Source of the DNA: Malachius bipustulatus
Taxonomy: Eukaryota > Arthropoda > Insecta > Coleoptera > Melyridae
NCBI GenBank assembly: GCA_910589415.1
Contig: OU342630.1
Coordinates: 44,176,012 to 44,240,011 of the forward strand
Direction: 5' to 3'
Length of the DNA: 64,000 nt
Part shown: in pieces, positions 31,951 through 44,139 of the stretch
Numbering within the stretch: position 1 is the first letter of the stretch
How the letters are laid out: each line of letters opens with the position of its first letter
Notes under the pieces: generated by a model
Databases searched by the model: none
What the model was told of the DNA's origin: nothing
Seen by the model: only the letters and a program-made list of their open reading frames with translations
Position numbers and translations under genes: made by a program

Positions 31951-33763
31951 TTTCAGCCAGTGTGGAGGGGCGAATACTGGCTGACGACATCAAGGCCCCT
32001 AAGTTCGGTTCCACCAGAACACCGCAGTGCCATGTGGACAGCCAAGACATCAGAGGGCGACAAGATGTTTTCAAGACATCTGGTTCGTGGCGAGACAGAA
32101 ACGGGAGCGAAAGACCCAGCTTCCGAGTGGAGAGCAAAGGTTTCTCGAGGAGTGAGCGAGACTTCAGACGGGGCGGTGGCTGCTGGCGGTTTGGTGATAA
32201 TAATGGTCATGGTCGCAACCATGAACGGAACTGGGACGGAGAAAGACGCCCATTCAGGCGATTCGAGGACCGGAGTGACAGTCAGGGCAGTTTCATCAGA
32301 AACCCGCCACCGGCAAATGATGAGCAGGAGAGTAGGTCATCGGAGCATCATCAGAGGCCCAAGCTGACGTTGGCGCCTCGTGTTAAACCGATTGAGGACA
32401 GCCGGAAGGAAGAATGCGTTCGAAGGATCGTGATCAATGAAGATACGGCATGGACGATAGAAGCATGCAGGAAAGAGCAAGAAAAAGACGAAGACATCGG
32501 AGACATTTTAAAACGTAAAGAAGAGAATGGACCGAGACCAACGTGGGCAGAGGTTTCTCCACGTAGCCCAGAATGTAAAGCTCTATGGTCACAATGGGAG
32601 TCGCTGCAAATCGAAGATGGTCTGCTGAAGAGAGCCTGGGAGAGTGCCGACGGAAAGAAGATCGTCATGCAGTTGGTGGTTCCAAGGAGTAAAGTTCCGA
32701 AGATTCTCGAAGTAATCCATGGAGGTACATCAGGAGCTCACTTCGGAGTGAACAAAACACTAGCGAAAGTTCGAGAGAGGTTTTACTGGGTGAACTGCAA
32801 GGACGATGTCGAAGCCTGGTGCCGTAAGTGCGAGAAATGTGCTGCAAGCAAGGGCCCAAGCAGAAGACTGACAGGCGCTATGAAGCAGTACAACGTCGGA
32901 GCCCCATTCGAGAGAGGATAGCCATAGACGTAGCAGGTCCTTTTCCAATCAGTGACAGCGGCAATCGCTTTATCCTGGTTGCCATGGATTATTTCAGCAA
33001 GTGGCCTGAAGCATACGCCATACCGAACCAAGAAGCTGCTACAGTTGCGAGAGTCTTGGTGGATAATTTCATTAGCAGATTTGGCGTACCTTTAGAGTTG
33101 CATTCCGATCAAGGACGAAACTTTGAATCCCAAGTTTTCGCAGAAATATGTAAACTGCTCGGGATAAACAAGACAAGGACTACACCTCTCCATCCACAAT
33201 CTGACGGTATGGTAGAACGGTTTAATCGAACAATGGAGGAACATCTGTCGAAGGTGGTGAGCAATAATCAGCGAGACTGGGACCAGTACCTGCCTTTGTT
33301 GCTGATGTCGTACAGGGCAGCCATCCATGAGACTACAGGGCAAACACCAGCCAAAGTTGTATTCGGTAAGGAGATTCGGCTACCCTGTGATTTGGTGTAC
33401 GGTTCACCAAGCAGTCCACCATCGGAGATCAGAAATTATGTCGACGAATTAAGAAACTCCATGGCAGAAGTGCATTCCCTAGTCAGGAGGAAGATCAAGT
33501 TGGCCAGCGACCGAATGAAGGCGAGGTACGACTTGAAGGCAAACTCCGGCGGCTTCACAGAAGGAGACAAAGTGTGGTTTTATAATCCAACTAGGAAGAA
33601 GGGTTTGTCGCCTAAGTTTATGCCATCCTGGGAAGGGCCTTACACAATTATTAAAAGGATAAACGACGTGGTGTATAGGATACAGCGGAGCGGAGCCCCC
33701 AAGTGCAAGATGAAGGTAGTCCACCTGAATCGTCTGGCACCCTACTGTGGAGACAGCGAATAA
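31951..33763 (+). pseudogene. pol: Pol remnant: integrase, with frameshift
   Basis: Follows gag in the -1 frame. The first 150 codons are an Arg/Gly/Ser-rich segment with no protease 'DTGA' and no reverse transcriptase 'YxDD' motif. Next come the linker usually found after RNase H ('GPRPTWAEVSPRSPECKALW') and the integrase zinc finger (H near 'IHGGTSGAHFG', Cys pair 'CRKCEKC'). The frame then breaks inside GAGAGAGG at about 32910-32918 (a two-base gain or equivalent) and continues at 32919-33763 with the DD35E core: 'IDVAGPF', 'HSDQGRNF', 'VERFNRT', spaced correctly, and a C-terminal 'GPY' domain. Integrase inserts the cDNA; this copy cannot make it whole without frameshifting. Confidence 0.88.
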
Positions 33764-33786
33764 GTCCGTTCGAGCGGGACGCTCGA

Positions 33787-33800
33787 AAATAGAAAGGGGG
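33787..33800 (+). promoter_or_regulatory. Polypurine tract
   Basis: AAATAGAAAGGGGG, just before the 3' LTR, separated from it by CAG. It would prime plus-strand cDNA synthesis. Confidence 0.75.
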
Positions 33801-33803
33801 CAG

Positions 33804-34402
33804 TATAACGAACACCGCTCTGGAAAAATTCTAGTAATTGCTTCTTTAACCTTTAACATTCTAGTCCACGAATTTGCTTGTTTGTTTACATTCTTTTTTT
33901 ATACTGAGTTAGTCAATGACATGTTCGCGACAGTTCCAGTCACATGTCATGTGACACATCGACAGACAGACGTTAGTTCTATGGATTTCTGGAGCGGGCT
34001 CGCCGAACAATCTGACATTTCCAGAATCCATGAATCGACGGCTGGTGCGCCGGTGCGACGTTCGAGAATGTACCTGCTAGAACGGAGTAGAACGTGACTA
34101 CTAATGCGTCGGGGGACTATATAAGGACAGCCTGCGGTTGCATGGAAAGTAGTAGTATCCTGAACGTGAAACAGTGAAGACTGAAGTATAGACAGAGCAG
34201 AAGTGAAGTGTGAAGTAAGGGAGGCAGTAGTGACAGATAGAAAGAATAGACAAGTGCAAGGTGCAAGTAGTAGTGTTGTAGTCAGCTGTTTGTGTTTTGA
34301 TTATTTAGAAGAATAATAATTAGAGGTTATAATTTGGATTAGTAAATAAAGTAATTTGTAAGACTTTTTGGTGGTGATTTATTTATTGCGAGACCCGTAA
34401 CA
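33804..34402 (+). repeat. 3' LTR
   Basis: Identical to the 5' LTR apart from one missing AAT unit. The frame at 33747-34097 partly overlaps this LTR and is not a gene. Confidence 0.93.
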
Positions 34403-34717
34403 ATATAATTTATGTCGATAAGTATTTTACGTAAAAATCTACATATTTATTTTTTTTGTTGCAGGTTCATCGAAAAATTGAGCAGTAGTTGTGAAGGTAA
34501 GTTTATGTTTAAATAAATATATTATATTATATTAGTAAATTCTACTTTTGTGATTTTATTTCTTAAGGAAACAAATCAGCATTAATATATAAGAATTAAA
34601 ATCACTTTACGGACTAGTATAAGCTTTCAGTGAAACTTAAGTCCTTGAATCAACTTATTGTTAAAATTTGGAAATCATTACACTTACCTTACACGCATTA
34701 ACGGACTATTAAGTATA

Positions 34718-34855
34718 ATAAAGGCTTATTAAGTTAACGGGCAGATTTCAGTGGCCATTTCTGAAGAAGGTATCGAGTCTAAGTGGAAATTTTTTAAATC
34801 TATCTATTCTTGACATGAAATTGATTACAAAAATGTTAGCCTAATGAGTCTTTAT
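34718..34855. mobile_element. MITE, second diverged copy (138 bp)
   Basis: Left end ATAAAGGCTTATTAAGTTAA with CGGGCAGATTTCAG, right end GCCTAATGAGTCTTTATAAT. Same family as the copy at 19826-20021, with a shorter, less well matched right arm. Confidence 0.65.
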
Positions 34856-37800
34856 AATATTGATTGTAAGTAAACGTTTTTATTTCAGTCTAGTCAACGA
34901 ATGACCCAAAAGTAGGTGTAAAGTGTGTGAGCAGGTATCTAAACGACTCCTTAAGAAACGTGTTCAAGTTGTTTAGGAAGGGTGTGAATATACCAAAAGT
35001 GCTGACATTTAAGTAGCGTGCCAAGGAAGGAGGGGGAGGAAAGCTCCCAGTTTTTGGATATCCGCTTATATCTCGAAAACGGTTCATCACAGGGAAAAAG
35101 TTTCTTACAATAAAAAAACCTCATTAAATTATCTAAAACTTTATTTATGCTATAGTTTCTTTTTGCAAATTCCAACGGTTTTCGAGTTTCCAACGGTTTT
35201 ATTTTCGATACACTCTTTCTCAGATGAATATTTTAGATGAAATGATGTATTACTTGATGGAAAATGTGAGGTAAAAATGCTTTTTTCCCTAGCACTTTTA
35301 GGATATTTACTCGTTAAGCACCCTGAAGAAGTTTCTGAAGCAATTGCTTAGGTACCTGCTTACGCACTCTAACAGATTATATTTCCGTTTTCAACGGATA
35401 AACATGTTTTGAGGTCTGCTGAGTCAAAAAGGTGTTTTTTACGGCCTGTCAATCTATTTGTCTATCTGCGAGCGAACATTCAGGCCAAACCGCATGCAAA
35501 CTTGGCACCAAGAATGCGTAAAATTATGCCAGAAATCTAAATGATGAGGTCTCCAGGAAATTGAAAGGGCGTTCTCAAGAAGTCTAAAAAAACAAAAAAA
35601 AATTGCATTTTTTCAAAAACAATCCAAATGATCACAATTCATTGACTCCTACATTGGATTCAGTTAATGCTATACCCGAAAAAATCTGTTTTTCACTGAA
35701 AATAAAGAATGACGATCATTGTTGTCTAACTCAGATTTCTCCAAAACTATTCAAGCGATTAGACGGAATTTGTGCAAGGTAATAATAATTAGAAGCACAT
35801 TGAACTGAAACCTCTGTCAACGGTTTCCGTCAAAAGGTGCATGGGCGTTTAACGCGAAAGGCGATTTTTCCAGAAAAGTAGACTTAAAAAAATTCTTCAA
35901 AGGACTTATATTAACTACACATATACTGCAAGCACTGCCCACAGAAAGAATACAGTGCTTAAAATGGAAGGTTCGATTATTTGTTTAGCCGATAGTTTTT
36001 TCTCCTTACTGAATTTCCTCTGATAGTTATTACGATTCTCATCTTTGAAACATATTAAGCTGGCGTGAATCAAATAATAGTTTAACTTCACTCAGATAGG
36101 ATGTAGTAGGTTTTTTTTTTTTGTAAATTTAACGGTGATTAATTCTACTTTATAAAAATATTTTTTATCTTATCTATTTCTTAAGTAATTACATTTGTCT
36201 ACATCAACTATCGATCGTATGAATCAAATCATTTTTGCTGGTGTATTTTTACGTCTAGGTGGTTTTACATACTGAACAGGTAATAAAAGGATGTGAACAT
36301 TTGTATGGTTGGTCGTGCACTATAGGTAGGTAACATTTATTCAAGAGTACGCAACAATTTTTAAACTGGCGATACCTTTCTGATCATGAAAATATTATGA
36401 ACTAGAAATTTCCCTCAAAGTGAAAAATTCTCCGACGTTTATTCTGTCATTTCTGTAGTTTTATCTCATAAAAAGAGTGAGATTCATTTTCGTTTGTCGT
36501 AATGAATTAGTCCGCACTTGAAGATCGATCAAAGTATTTCACTCACTCATACACAGGAATAATGATGACCCTCATAACTGGGTACCTGATACTGAGAACT
36601 CTCTCATGTCTGCATACAAAAAAAAAAACTAACTTTAGGTATAAGTATAATCCTAAGATACGGTCGCTCTAGATAGCTCTAGATACGGTCGTAATTTATA
36701 TTAGAAATTATTTCTGAAAGGTTAATTTTTTTCTTCAAATAGAAATTTCTTATCAAATAAAAATAATAAATGTATGGAAAACTATAACGTAGTCTTACCG
36801 CAGAAAGGTAAGACCGCAGCAAGATATTTTGCAAATGCAAATGTATTGAAAATTTCTACGTTCACCCATTTTATGCCTTTTAAATAATGCATCGATTGCA
36901 AATTATTGACGAATATATTATTCACAGTATCCATAATAATATATGCACATTAACTACATTTTATTTACATTACGGAATTATTTATTTAGTAAATAAACTC
37001 CGGCTGATTTCTTAAAGACAAGCTAATTTAAATAAGTTGAAAAGTAAACTTTTACTATAACAGAGCTTGTAACACTTATTTATGGAAATTTTTGCAGCAA
37101 TTTTGCGAAATTATTCTAGTAGTTGTCACGACACGAGCTAATCCTCGACTTTAGTATATAAATGTTAATTTTGTATGCACAATTTCGAAACTAAAACGTT
37201 GTATCCAAATAAGTCTCATTAACTTATGCTATTATGTAACGACGATAAGAGAAATAATTGCTTCTAGTGACAGTAAGGACAATAAGCAGGATCTTATTTT
37301 TTGTTGCGATTAGAGAAGGTGTTAACTTCTTGTCCTTGAATGTGTGCAATATACTGGTTCCCCAAATGATAATTAGCCTTACATTTTACATACTACATTT
37401 AGCAAGCATTATTAGAATAACAATGCATATAATAACATTCGTACCTTGAGTTTTTTCTTTATCTAAAAAAATCTATGTAATAAAAATTGTTTTATCAATC
37501 GTCCCGTCAAACAAGAAAGCTATATCTATTCTTTTTGAACGAAAATTCAGCTGAAAATGTTTTCTCGAAAAAAAAAAATTAGTCGGTTATATTTCATTAT
37601 CACTTCATTTATTTTATTTATTTAATCGAGGAGGCTAACACCCATTTGCAGGAAAACTGATTCATAAATATTACTGTTATGGTTTTTGATGTTTAAAATA
37701 AATGAATGAGACCAAAGCAAGGTAGAAATCGCTGCTTGCTGTTGCTGCAATCGATGAGGGCGAATCATTTAATTACCGGTTAAGGAGATAAGAGTTGTGA

Positions 37801-38629
37801 GATTTAAGTTTGAGTGATTTAGTTTGAGTTTGAGTTGAGTAATATATTCATGAAGAGCCAAAATGGACACCGACTTGAACGAGCGAGATTTCACTATCAT
37901 TTCACTATCACTTGGCTTCTTTGAAGCTAGTAGGGAAGAGAGTGTGCGTGTCGCGTCCAGACTTATGAACGCTTTTCTTCGTGAATACGGGGTGAGGGTA
38001 ATAGGAGGAGGGAAGTTAATGCACCTGTGCTGACCTTGATTATAGTTTTGAATTGTACGGAAAAATGATGCATGTTGTATGCAACCAACTTTTCTTGTAC
38101 GAATTCGGAACAATTACAGTAGGTACCTATACCTTCAGTGACCTTGTGGAATTTGAGAACAAAACTAAAAATGCAAGTATCATTATTATTGATCCGGCGG
38201 TGAGATATGAAGTCAATAACTACTTCCAAGGCGAAAAAATAAAAACAGAGACATCATCAATTTACGGACCATGCATAGATTTTTACTCTGAAAAATATTG
38301 AAGCAAATATGGGGAAACACATTGATTAATTTATGTATTATGGTTTATAGTTTGGTAGACGTGGATCGATCGGACAGAGTGTTTTAGATTTTTTTGAAGA
38401 ATTGAAACTAGACAAGTCAGTGTTGGAAGAAATTACAGAAAACGTTTTGGTAGACACTATTAAAATCTCACATATATATTGTATATTCATAACATTTATC
38501 TTATCTTGTAGTTATAGCTATCCAATTAAGTCATAGCAGATAAGACTACATCTATTTACCTCCCTTTTACCTCTATTAGTCATCATGGTAGGCTATATGC
38601 AGGTTTTGGGAAGAATTAAAAATTAAGGT
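34856..38629. other. No gene recognised; fold-back and repeat fragments
   Basis: Contains a 'TATCTCGAAAACGG' fragment near 35065-35080 of the type seen in fold-back arms and the second copy of the dispersed repeat (35440-35900). A local duplication around 'CTCTAGATACGGTCG' lies at 36655-36692. Frames at 37258-37449 and 38053-38301 are unrecognised. Confidence 0.35.
35440..35900. repeat. Dispersed repeat, second copy
   Basis: Shares the ordered blocks GATTCCTACAT-like, TTCTCCAAAACTAT and GTGCAAGGTAATAA with 12400-12860. Its class is unknown. Confidence 0.5.
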
Positions 38630-39000
38630 TGCTGACTGCCTACCCCTCCCTCCCTCAAGACCAGGCCAAATCAAATTGATCAGACCCCGACTTGGCCACA
38701 CCAGACTTATCCACTCTTTCCTGATTTCCAAACAACCTCCCCAAACTGCCCCTCTTGCGGCACTAGACTGACTATCCCCCACATTTATTTCGATTGCCAA
38801 GCTCTCCAACCACTGCGTTCTAAACACAATATAGTTACCACCAATATCATTCTTACTAGCCCGTGTTTCTTCACCCCTCCACGCTGCTTCCTTGAAGAGA
38901 CAGGTTTTTATGACCTGATTCAACCCACTGTATCGGCTGCTAATAACCCCGTGCGGTCGATGCAGCCCAATCAATCTAAGAAAAAAAATTAAAAATTATT
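38630..39000 (+). pseudogene. LINE 3' fragment: post-RNase H zinc region
   Basis: The plus strand gives 'RPRLGHTRLIHSFLISKQPP', then, after a frame shift, 'CPSCGTRLTIPHIYFDC' with a Cys/His pattern, the ending typical of I-type LINE ORF2. An A-rich tail (about 38980-38999) follows. The 132-codon minus-strand frame here is only its complement. 5'-truncated and inactive. Confidence 0.68.
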
Positions 39001-40044
39001 CAGACACGAGCTGGAAGGTTTACGCACTGCCTATAGTTAGCCCTGCTTAACTTTATGGTTTCATATGAAATTCTCTTATGAAATACATTTTCATCGGACG
39101 AAAATATACTTATATTGCAGAAGAGAGCGTTTTAGTTTTTATTCCGCTTGAGTGTGTGCGGAAACCTACAAACTGTTCTTTGTTCATCAGGAATAATTCA
39201 TGTCACTAATCACACTTTTTATTTACAATAACCTGCAGCTTATACACTCAAAGCAAATAAGTGTTGCATGACATATGATGTTTCTTTTGGAGAAATGTTG
39301 CTACTCTTTGAGAGTTTAAACTGTTTATAAAATAGTTTATAAAATAAATTTTTTTGCCTCGTTGCGTTGATCATAGTTTTACTTCCTCTAGTGGCCGTTT
39401 CTCGAGAATGATTCTTAGGCAGGCTTTTTCTCACTAATTCATGATAAAAATGTCGTCCAACCATACTCATATTGCTCGCCTAATTTGTTTAAATTTTTAT
39501 GTAAGCTCACAATGAAACTTAAACAACGCTGTCTTGGTTCGTCAAATACAGAATATTCCTAAAATATGTTATGTTATAATGCGTACGAACTTATGCCATT
39601 ACATACCTAGTATGTACTTAATGCACACGTAATAACTACGCCTCGCAGTTTTCATGTTTTCATAGTTATTAGACCGTTGTTATGTCAAAAACTAGCACCA
39701 TTAGTAAAAGTTAGCGTGATATTACAGCTTGGCGATGTTAATAATATCTACAGTATAATAAGTTGAGTAACAAATGAACTCTCATTAATAATCATGCATG
39801 CTCCATATAACATTGCATTGCCGGTAGCTTGAGTCAATTATTACAAAGTTAGAATTGTCTCACATTTTAGTTCAGTAGCCTGAGATTTGCCTTAGGTCCC
39901 ATTTCTCCATTAAAAGAAATTATCAAATTATCTCCTCTATAATAAGCGGTTTTTACAGTAGAATTGATATGATAATTACATTCCATTTTATTTTCACTCC
40001 TGCACAGAATTTGTATTGACTGGTTACTTAGTAGGGTTATCTGT
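39001..40044. other. AT-rich, nothing recognised
   Basis: No repeats or frames that I could assign. Confidence 0.35.
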
Positions 40045-40175
40045 AAAGGCCGGTTCTCACTTGTACGAAAATTGCGGGGGGATTTCGACTCCCACTTGTA
40101 CGACACCCGACGACATGGCACGTTGTCGTGTTGTCGCTGTCGTCGGGTGTCGTACAAGTGAGAGAACCGGCCTTT
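40045..40175. mobile_element. MITE, 131 bp, AAAGGCCGGTTCTCACTTGT ends
   Basis: Inverted ends of about 23-25 bases: AAAGGCCGGTTCTCACTTGT with TACG, and on the right the reverse complement with two extra bases. The interior also pairs in part (TACGACACCCGACGAC versus GTCGTCGGGTGTCGTA), so almost the whole element folds on itself. TAA lies at both borders, suggesting a PIF/Harbinger-like target, but that is only an inference. Confidence 0.85.
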
Positions 40176-41462
40176 AATACGTTCCTAATATTTTGTGGCC
40201 TCCAGAATCCTTTATCACTGTGGAATAATCTTAAAATTCTCATTATGAGTTTGGTAATGGTAACATAAGGCGTCTTGATAAATAACGAATGAAATGTTTT
40301 AAAGCAGAACAAAAAATTAGGAACAAATGAATCTATTTTATAAAAATTAGTTATATGTATAGTCAAAATTTCAGTCTTAATCAAACCAATTTTAAATAAT
40401 AAATAAAATAATTAATAAGTCTTAATATGCAAAGGTGGCTTGGCTTGTAAATAATATTTATTTGGGTATTCTTTACTTTATTGACATAGGTACTTACAAT
40501 TTTTTTTCATAATGATATTTATTCCAAGGTTGACGTTAACACAATTTTTAATAAAGCACACCGTTCCTATAGAATTAGGTTCACGGTTTTCCAGATGTCT
40601 TCTAGAATTAACTTCACGGATCTGCCAAGCCCTATTTTACTTACTCGTATATTATTTACTTACTCGTATATAATCGTATGTATATGTTTTGAAATTAACA
40701 CACTAACGTAATGCGGTTTCATAACGGGAATGCGAATGAATCTACATTTTGATCTACAGAAACCATGGACGAGTTTTTATGGGAAGCTGACTAAATTATT
40801 GAGGATGACCATCCACAGCTTAAGTGCTATTATGCCGGAATTGATGTAATATTTATTACACATAATATCTGAAAATTGTTGCCATAAAAATATTGGAGGT
40901 CTTCTTTAATAATAAAAGACATAATTAGGTAAGAATTATTTATTTAATAGTTTTGTAAATCTCGTATTGACACCCGACGTTAGTGATCCTATTATTTATC
41001 ACAGTCTTAAGAAGCTAATAAATATTGTTTCTACTTTCCCTTTAGTGTTGATAATTTCTCTGAGAAAATTGTATTTGTAAACTTAAATGCTAATTAACGG
41101 CCATCGTCCTTGTCGAATATTATTTTTGGTGACGAATACTTTCAAGTATCACTTTCACTATGCCTAGTGCAGCATGAAGTTTATATTGAAATTTTGCATT
41201 ATCATTGCACACCAATTAATAAATTAGAAATTTATCGATATTTTTAAAGTATGCGTTGAGTTATTATTTATTATAACACCTACCGACGTTATGATATATT
41301 TTTTAACGTTATGATATATTTTTTATACTCCTAACCTTTAATATGCATATTAAATTTGAATCACCAGTGCGTTAATGAATCTCATTGAGATAGAAATTTT
41401 CATTAACGTATGGTAAACTGCTAGAACTTTAAGGCAATTTTTTGAATGTTATTTATATCTAT
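40176..41462. other. AT-rich; one 20-bp tandem duplication
   Basis: The 20-bp unit ACGTTATGATATATTTTTTA is repeated twice at 41286-41325. No gene or element recognised otherwise. Confidence 0.4.
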
Positions 41463-41550
41463 AACATAAAAAATAATATGGCGGCGACAAGAAAAACAAA
41501 AGCTGTCAATGAAAGCTCTATAGGATCTAGTCGGCTATGAAATAGAGTTT
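41463..41550. repeat. Fragment of the 54.3-kb-type fold-back arm
   Basis: AATAATATGGCGGCGACAAG and GGATCTAGTCGGCTATGAA match the right arm of the palindrome at 54,908-54,970. Its continuation may lie at 44140-44313, beyond the pogo-like element, so the latter may have inserted into it. Confidence 0.55.
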
Positions 41551-41702
41551 AATAATGTTCAATATAGATAGTTTAATATAGAGCAGAAAATATTTCAAAG
41601 TAGAATTTCGACGAGCATTGGACGCCTTATTTTATTTTTTAGAAAAGCTTCTGACAGACATGCTATTATTAATTTTATAAATAATTAAAATGTCGACAGA
41701 TC

Positions 41703-43898
41703 GCACTTGCCCCTTTAATAAGAGGGACAACTGCATTTTATGCCTATAAACTGCCTAAATATGCTTACAATTAACTACTGGCACTAGTGCCATATACTCT
41801 AATAATGTCTTATATTATTAAACCCTTTTTTAAATACTCACACGAAAAACTTTTTTAGTTGGTCAGAAAAATCAAAAACAAAACCGGAGTTTGGTACAAA
41901 TAACAACCTTAATTACTTGATTTAAGTTCTTTTACATTAATAATTGGAGTGTCAAATACATGTTTGGTACAGTTTTCATATCTTAAAATTTTTCGTGGCT
42001 TCAATATTTCTTCAATGTCTGAAATACTGATTACACAATGGTCCTTTTCCTGTTCATTAAGCCTAAACTCATTGTTATAAGTATTCTTTAATTTTCTTAA
42101 ACCTGTTAGGTCAACGTCATCACTGATAAGATAACCTTTCTAATGAGGCAAACATTTGTGTAAATGTTCTTTTTCCCTGGAAAATTAAAACGAAATCGTC
42201 TTCTTGCACCTTCTGGATCAAATTTTCTTCTTCAGCATCAACAAAGTTGCTCTGCTGATTATTGCTTTTTCACTTTTTCACTAGTCATTTCAATATCTGA
42301 CAAATCATCAAATTCTGAAATTCTTTCTTCACTATGATCGCTTTTTCATGACTGTTTATCGCTTTCTGAACTATACTGTCTACCATTTTTTTCTTTAGTT
42401 TACTTGGCTGCACCTTTTTCTTCCCACCTTGAGACTTACGCTTCTTTGAGTGTTTTGTGTTGGAATTTTCAAGTATTTATTGAATTTTTTTCGTGTGATA
42501 ACTTCTGCTTCAAGACTTTTTCGGCTTTTGGTTCTGGTTATGATTATCGCGTTTTACTATTTGCAGTAATAAGTAGTCTTCAAATGTAATACTGGTTCGA
42601 GATGGAACAACGTTTATTTTACTTGAGGAATCTTCTACATGACTAAATGTACGGATTACTAAACGGATTATCTTTAATGATTCACTGTTTCGCTTATATT
42701 CTTTCAAACGTCTTATTGCCATTGGATCAAATATCAAATGCCTCTTCGGGTATGATATTTCGATTTAGAGGGAAAATGCCTGCTTAGAGAATTATTGATT
42801 AGTACTTCGAGCTTCCTGTCCGTCCAGACTTCCCCTAGTAGCTTAGAGAATATGTTCTTTGAAATCTAGCCCCTGAGTTTTTCCTTTGCCATTTCACTAT
42901 TTTTGCATCCCGACGAGATTTTAATCAGCGAAAGACCGACAAATCTAACGGCTTAAGCAAATGACTTATGTGGGGTGGAAGCTTGAGGGTTGTTGCAATG
43001 TTCTCTATTTCCAAATTGATAAGATCTATAGTTAGGCGAGTCGAATGCCCGTCATAGATGACGATCACTCGACGCTGATGTCCCATATGAGCTAAGAATG
43101 ATTTTTTAATAGTTTTTGAAAACCGTGCTTTCATCCAACCTTTTGATGTCGTTGCATATGCTGTACTTATTGGGAAATTCTGTTCTTGCTGGAGCTACCC
43201 ACTGGTCCCACACATGTTTGCCTTAAATATTATTAGAGGAGGTACTTTTGCACCGCTAGCTCACTACATGCCATCAATACTGACGTGTTCTGTCTCCTGG
43301 GACCGCTTGTTGTTCTTGTAGCAGGTAACCCTTTCTGTCCCACAATTTTACTTTTCGAAGGGTCAAAACAAAAAGTACTCTCATCTAGATTCCACACTTG
43401 TGACGGTTTATCTTCTAAGCCCTATTCTTTTATTGTTGTTTCTAGCAAACCAAAATTTATTTTCGAGTTAAACCAAATTCCCATTTCTCCATAATACGAA
43501 TGCAATTAGCTAAAGTTACTTCAACATTTAAAGGGATGCATACAGGCCTAGCATATGTAGAGATTTTTTTACCTCGTCTGTCTTTTACATGATCACAACG
43601 AGTTCTCTTGGATATTATAATATGTATAACTTTGTAACACTGTTGTTGCTTTTATCCTGTTGACAGCGTTTTTTAACGGTTCAACTGTGTAACTAGAGTC
43701 ACGGTCCCCTTTTCGTATATACCTTCTTACCATTTTGGTAGAATACGCTGGAATGCATAAACAAAATTCACGTGAGTAAGTACTGAAAATTTGTTGGGGC
43801 AAGAGCACTCTACCAAGGGGAAGTGCGTTTTAAGACGCACTTCCCCCTTGGATTTCGTCTGCACTTGCCCAATTTTATTTTTAACAAGGGGCAAGTGC
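41703..43898 (-). mobile_element. pogo/Tigger-like DNA transposon remnant
   Basis: Inverted ends GCACTTGCCCCTT (41703-41715) and AAGGGGCAAGTGC (43886-43898). Near the right end the motif recurs as a subterminal array: GCACTTGCCC at 43861, and GCACTTCCCCCTTGG with its complement around 43815-43855. The transposase gene inside is broken. The target duplication was not resolved. Confidence 0.75.
41909..43733 (-). pseudogene. pogo-like DDE transposase, broken
   Basis: Starts at ATG 43733 with 'MVRRYIRKGDRDSSYT', the usual beginning of pogo/Tigger-type proteins, followed by remnants of the helix-turn-helix and 'MEKWEFG'-like segments in shifting frames. The clearest block is 42925-43134: 'VIVIYDGHSTRLTIDLI' (catalytic D and the GHS turn) and 'LPPHISHLLKPLDLSVF', typical of the DDE_1 family. 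C-terminal pieces down to the stop at 41909-41911 ('IEEILKPRKILRYENC') belong to the long tail of insect members. Multiple frameshifts and stops make it non-functional. Confidence 0.8.
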
Positions 43899-44139
43899 AT
43901 CCTAATGTAATTTTTAAGGTTAAAAAAGAGAATATTGGAAAATATTTTTATGGTTAGTTTAATTCAATATCTATTACAATACATATTTACATACGTAACA
44001 ATAATCGAAACTTTCTTTTAGGATCACTAAGATATCAAAAGGTAAAATAATTGTGTCCACGTTTTATTACGTGTGCATACAACTGAAAACAACTCCGGTC
44101 ACAGAAACGCACTTATCCCACCTTACCTTAATGAAAATA

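Larger units (their letters stand above)
29970..34402 (+). mobile_element. Ty3/gypsy-type LTR retrotransposon lacking PR-RT-RNase H
   Basis: Two LTRs of about 600 bp bracket gag and an integrase remnant. A 4-bp direct repeat ATAT (29966-29969 and 34403-34406) is the probable target duplication. The internal region is about 3.2 kb, whereas gypsy elements with a full pol are usually near 5 kb internally; protease, reverse transcriptase and RNase H are missing. The LTRs differ only by one three-base unit, so insertion was recent. The element must have been copied in trans by a related full-length element, unless the deletion came after insertion. Confidence 0.92.

Noticed and set aside
30048..34097. 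Repeated open frame in 30048-30263 and 33747-34097
   Set aside because: Both lie in the LTRs, upstream of and across the promoter, and are identical because the LTRs are.
38576..38974. 132-codon minus-strand frame
   Set aside because: It is the shadow of a plus-strand LINE ending whose motifs (RLGHTRLIHSF, CPSCG) are recognisable.
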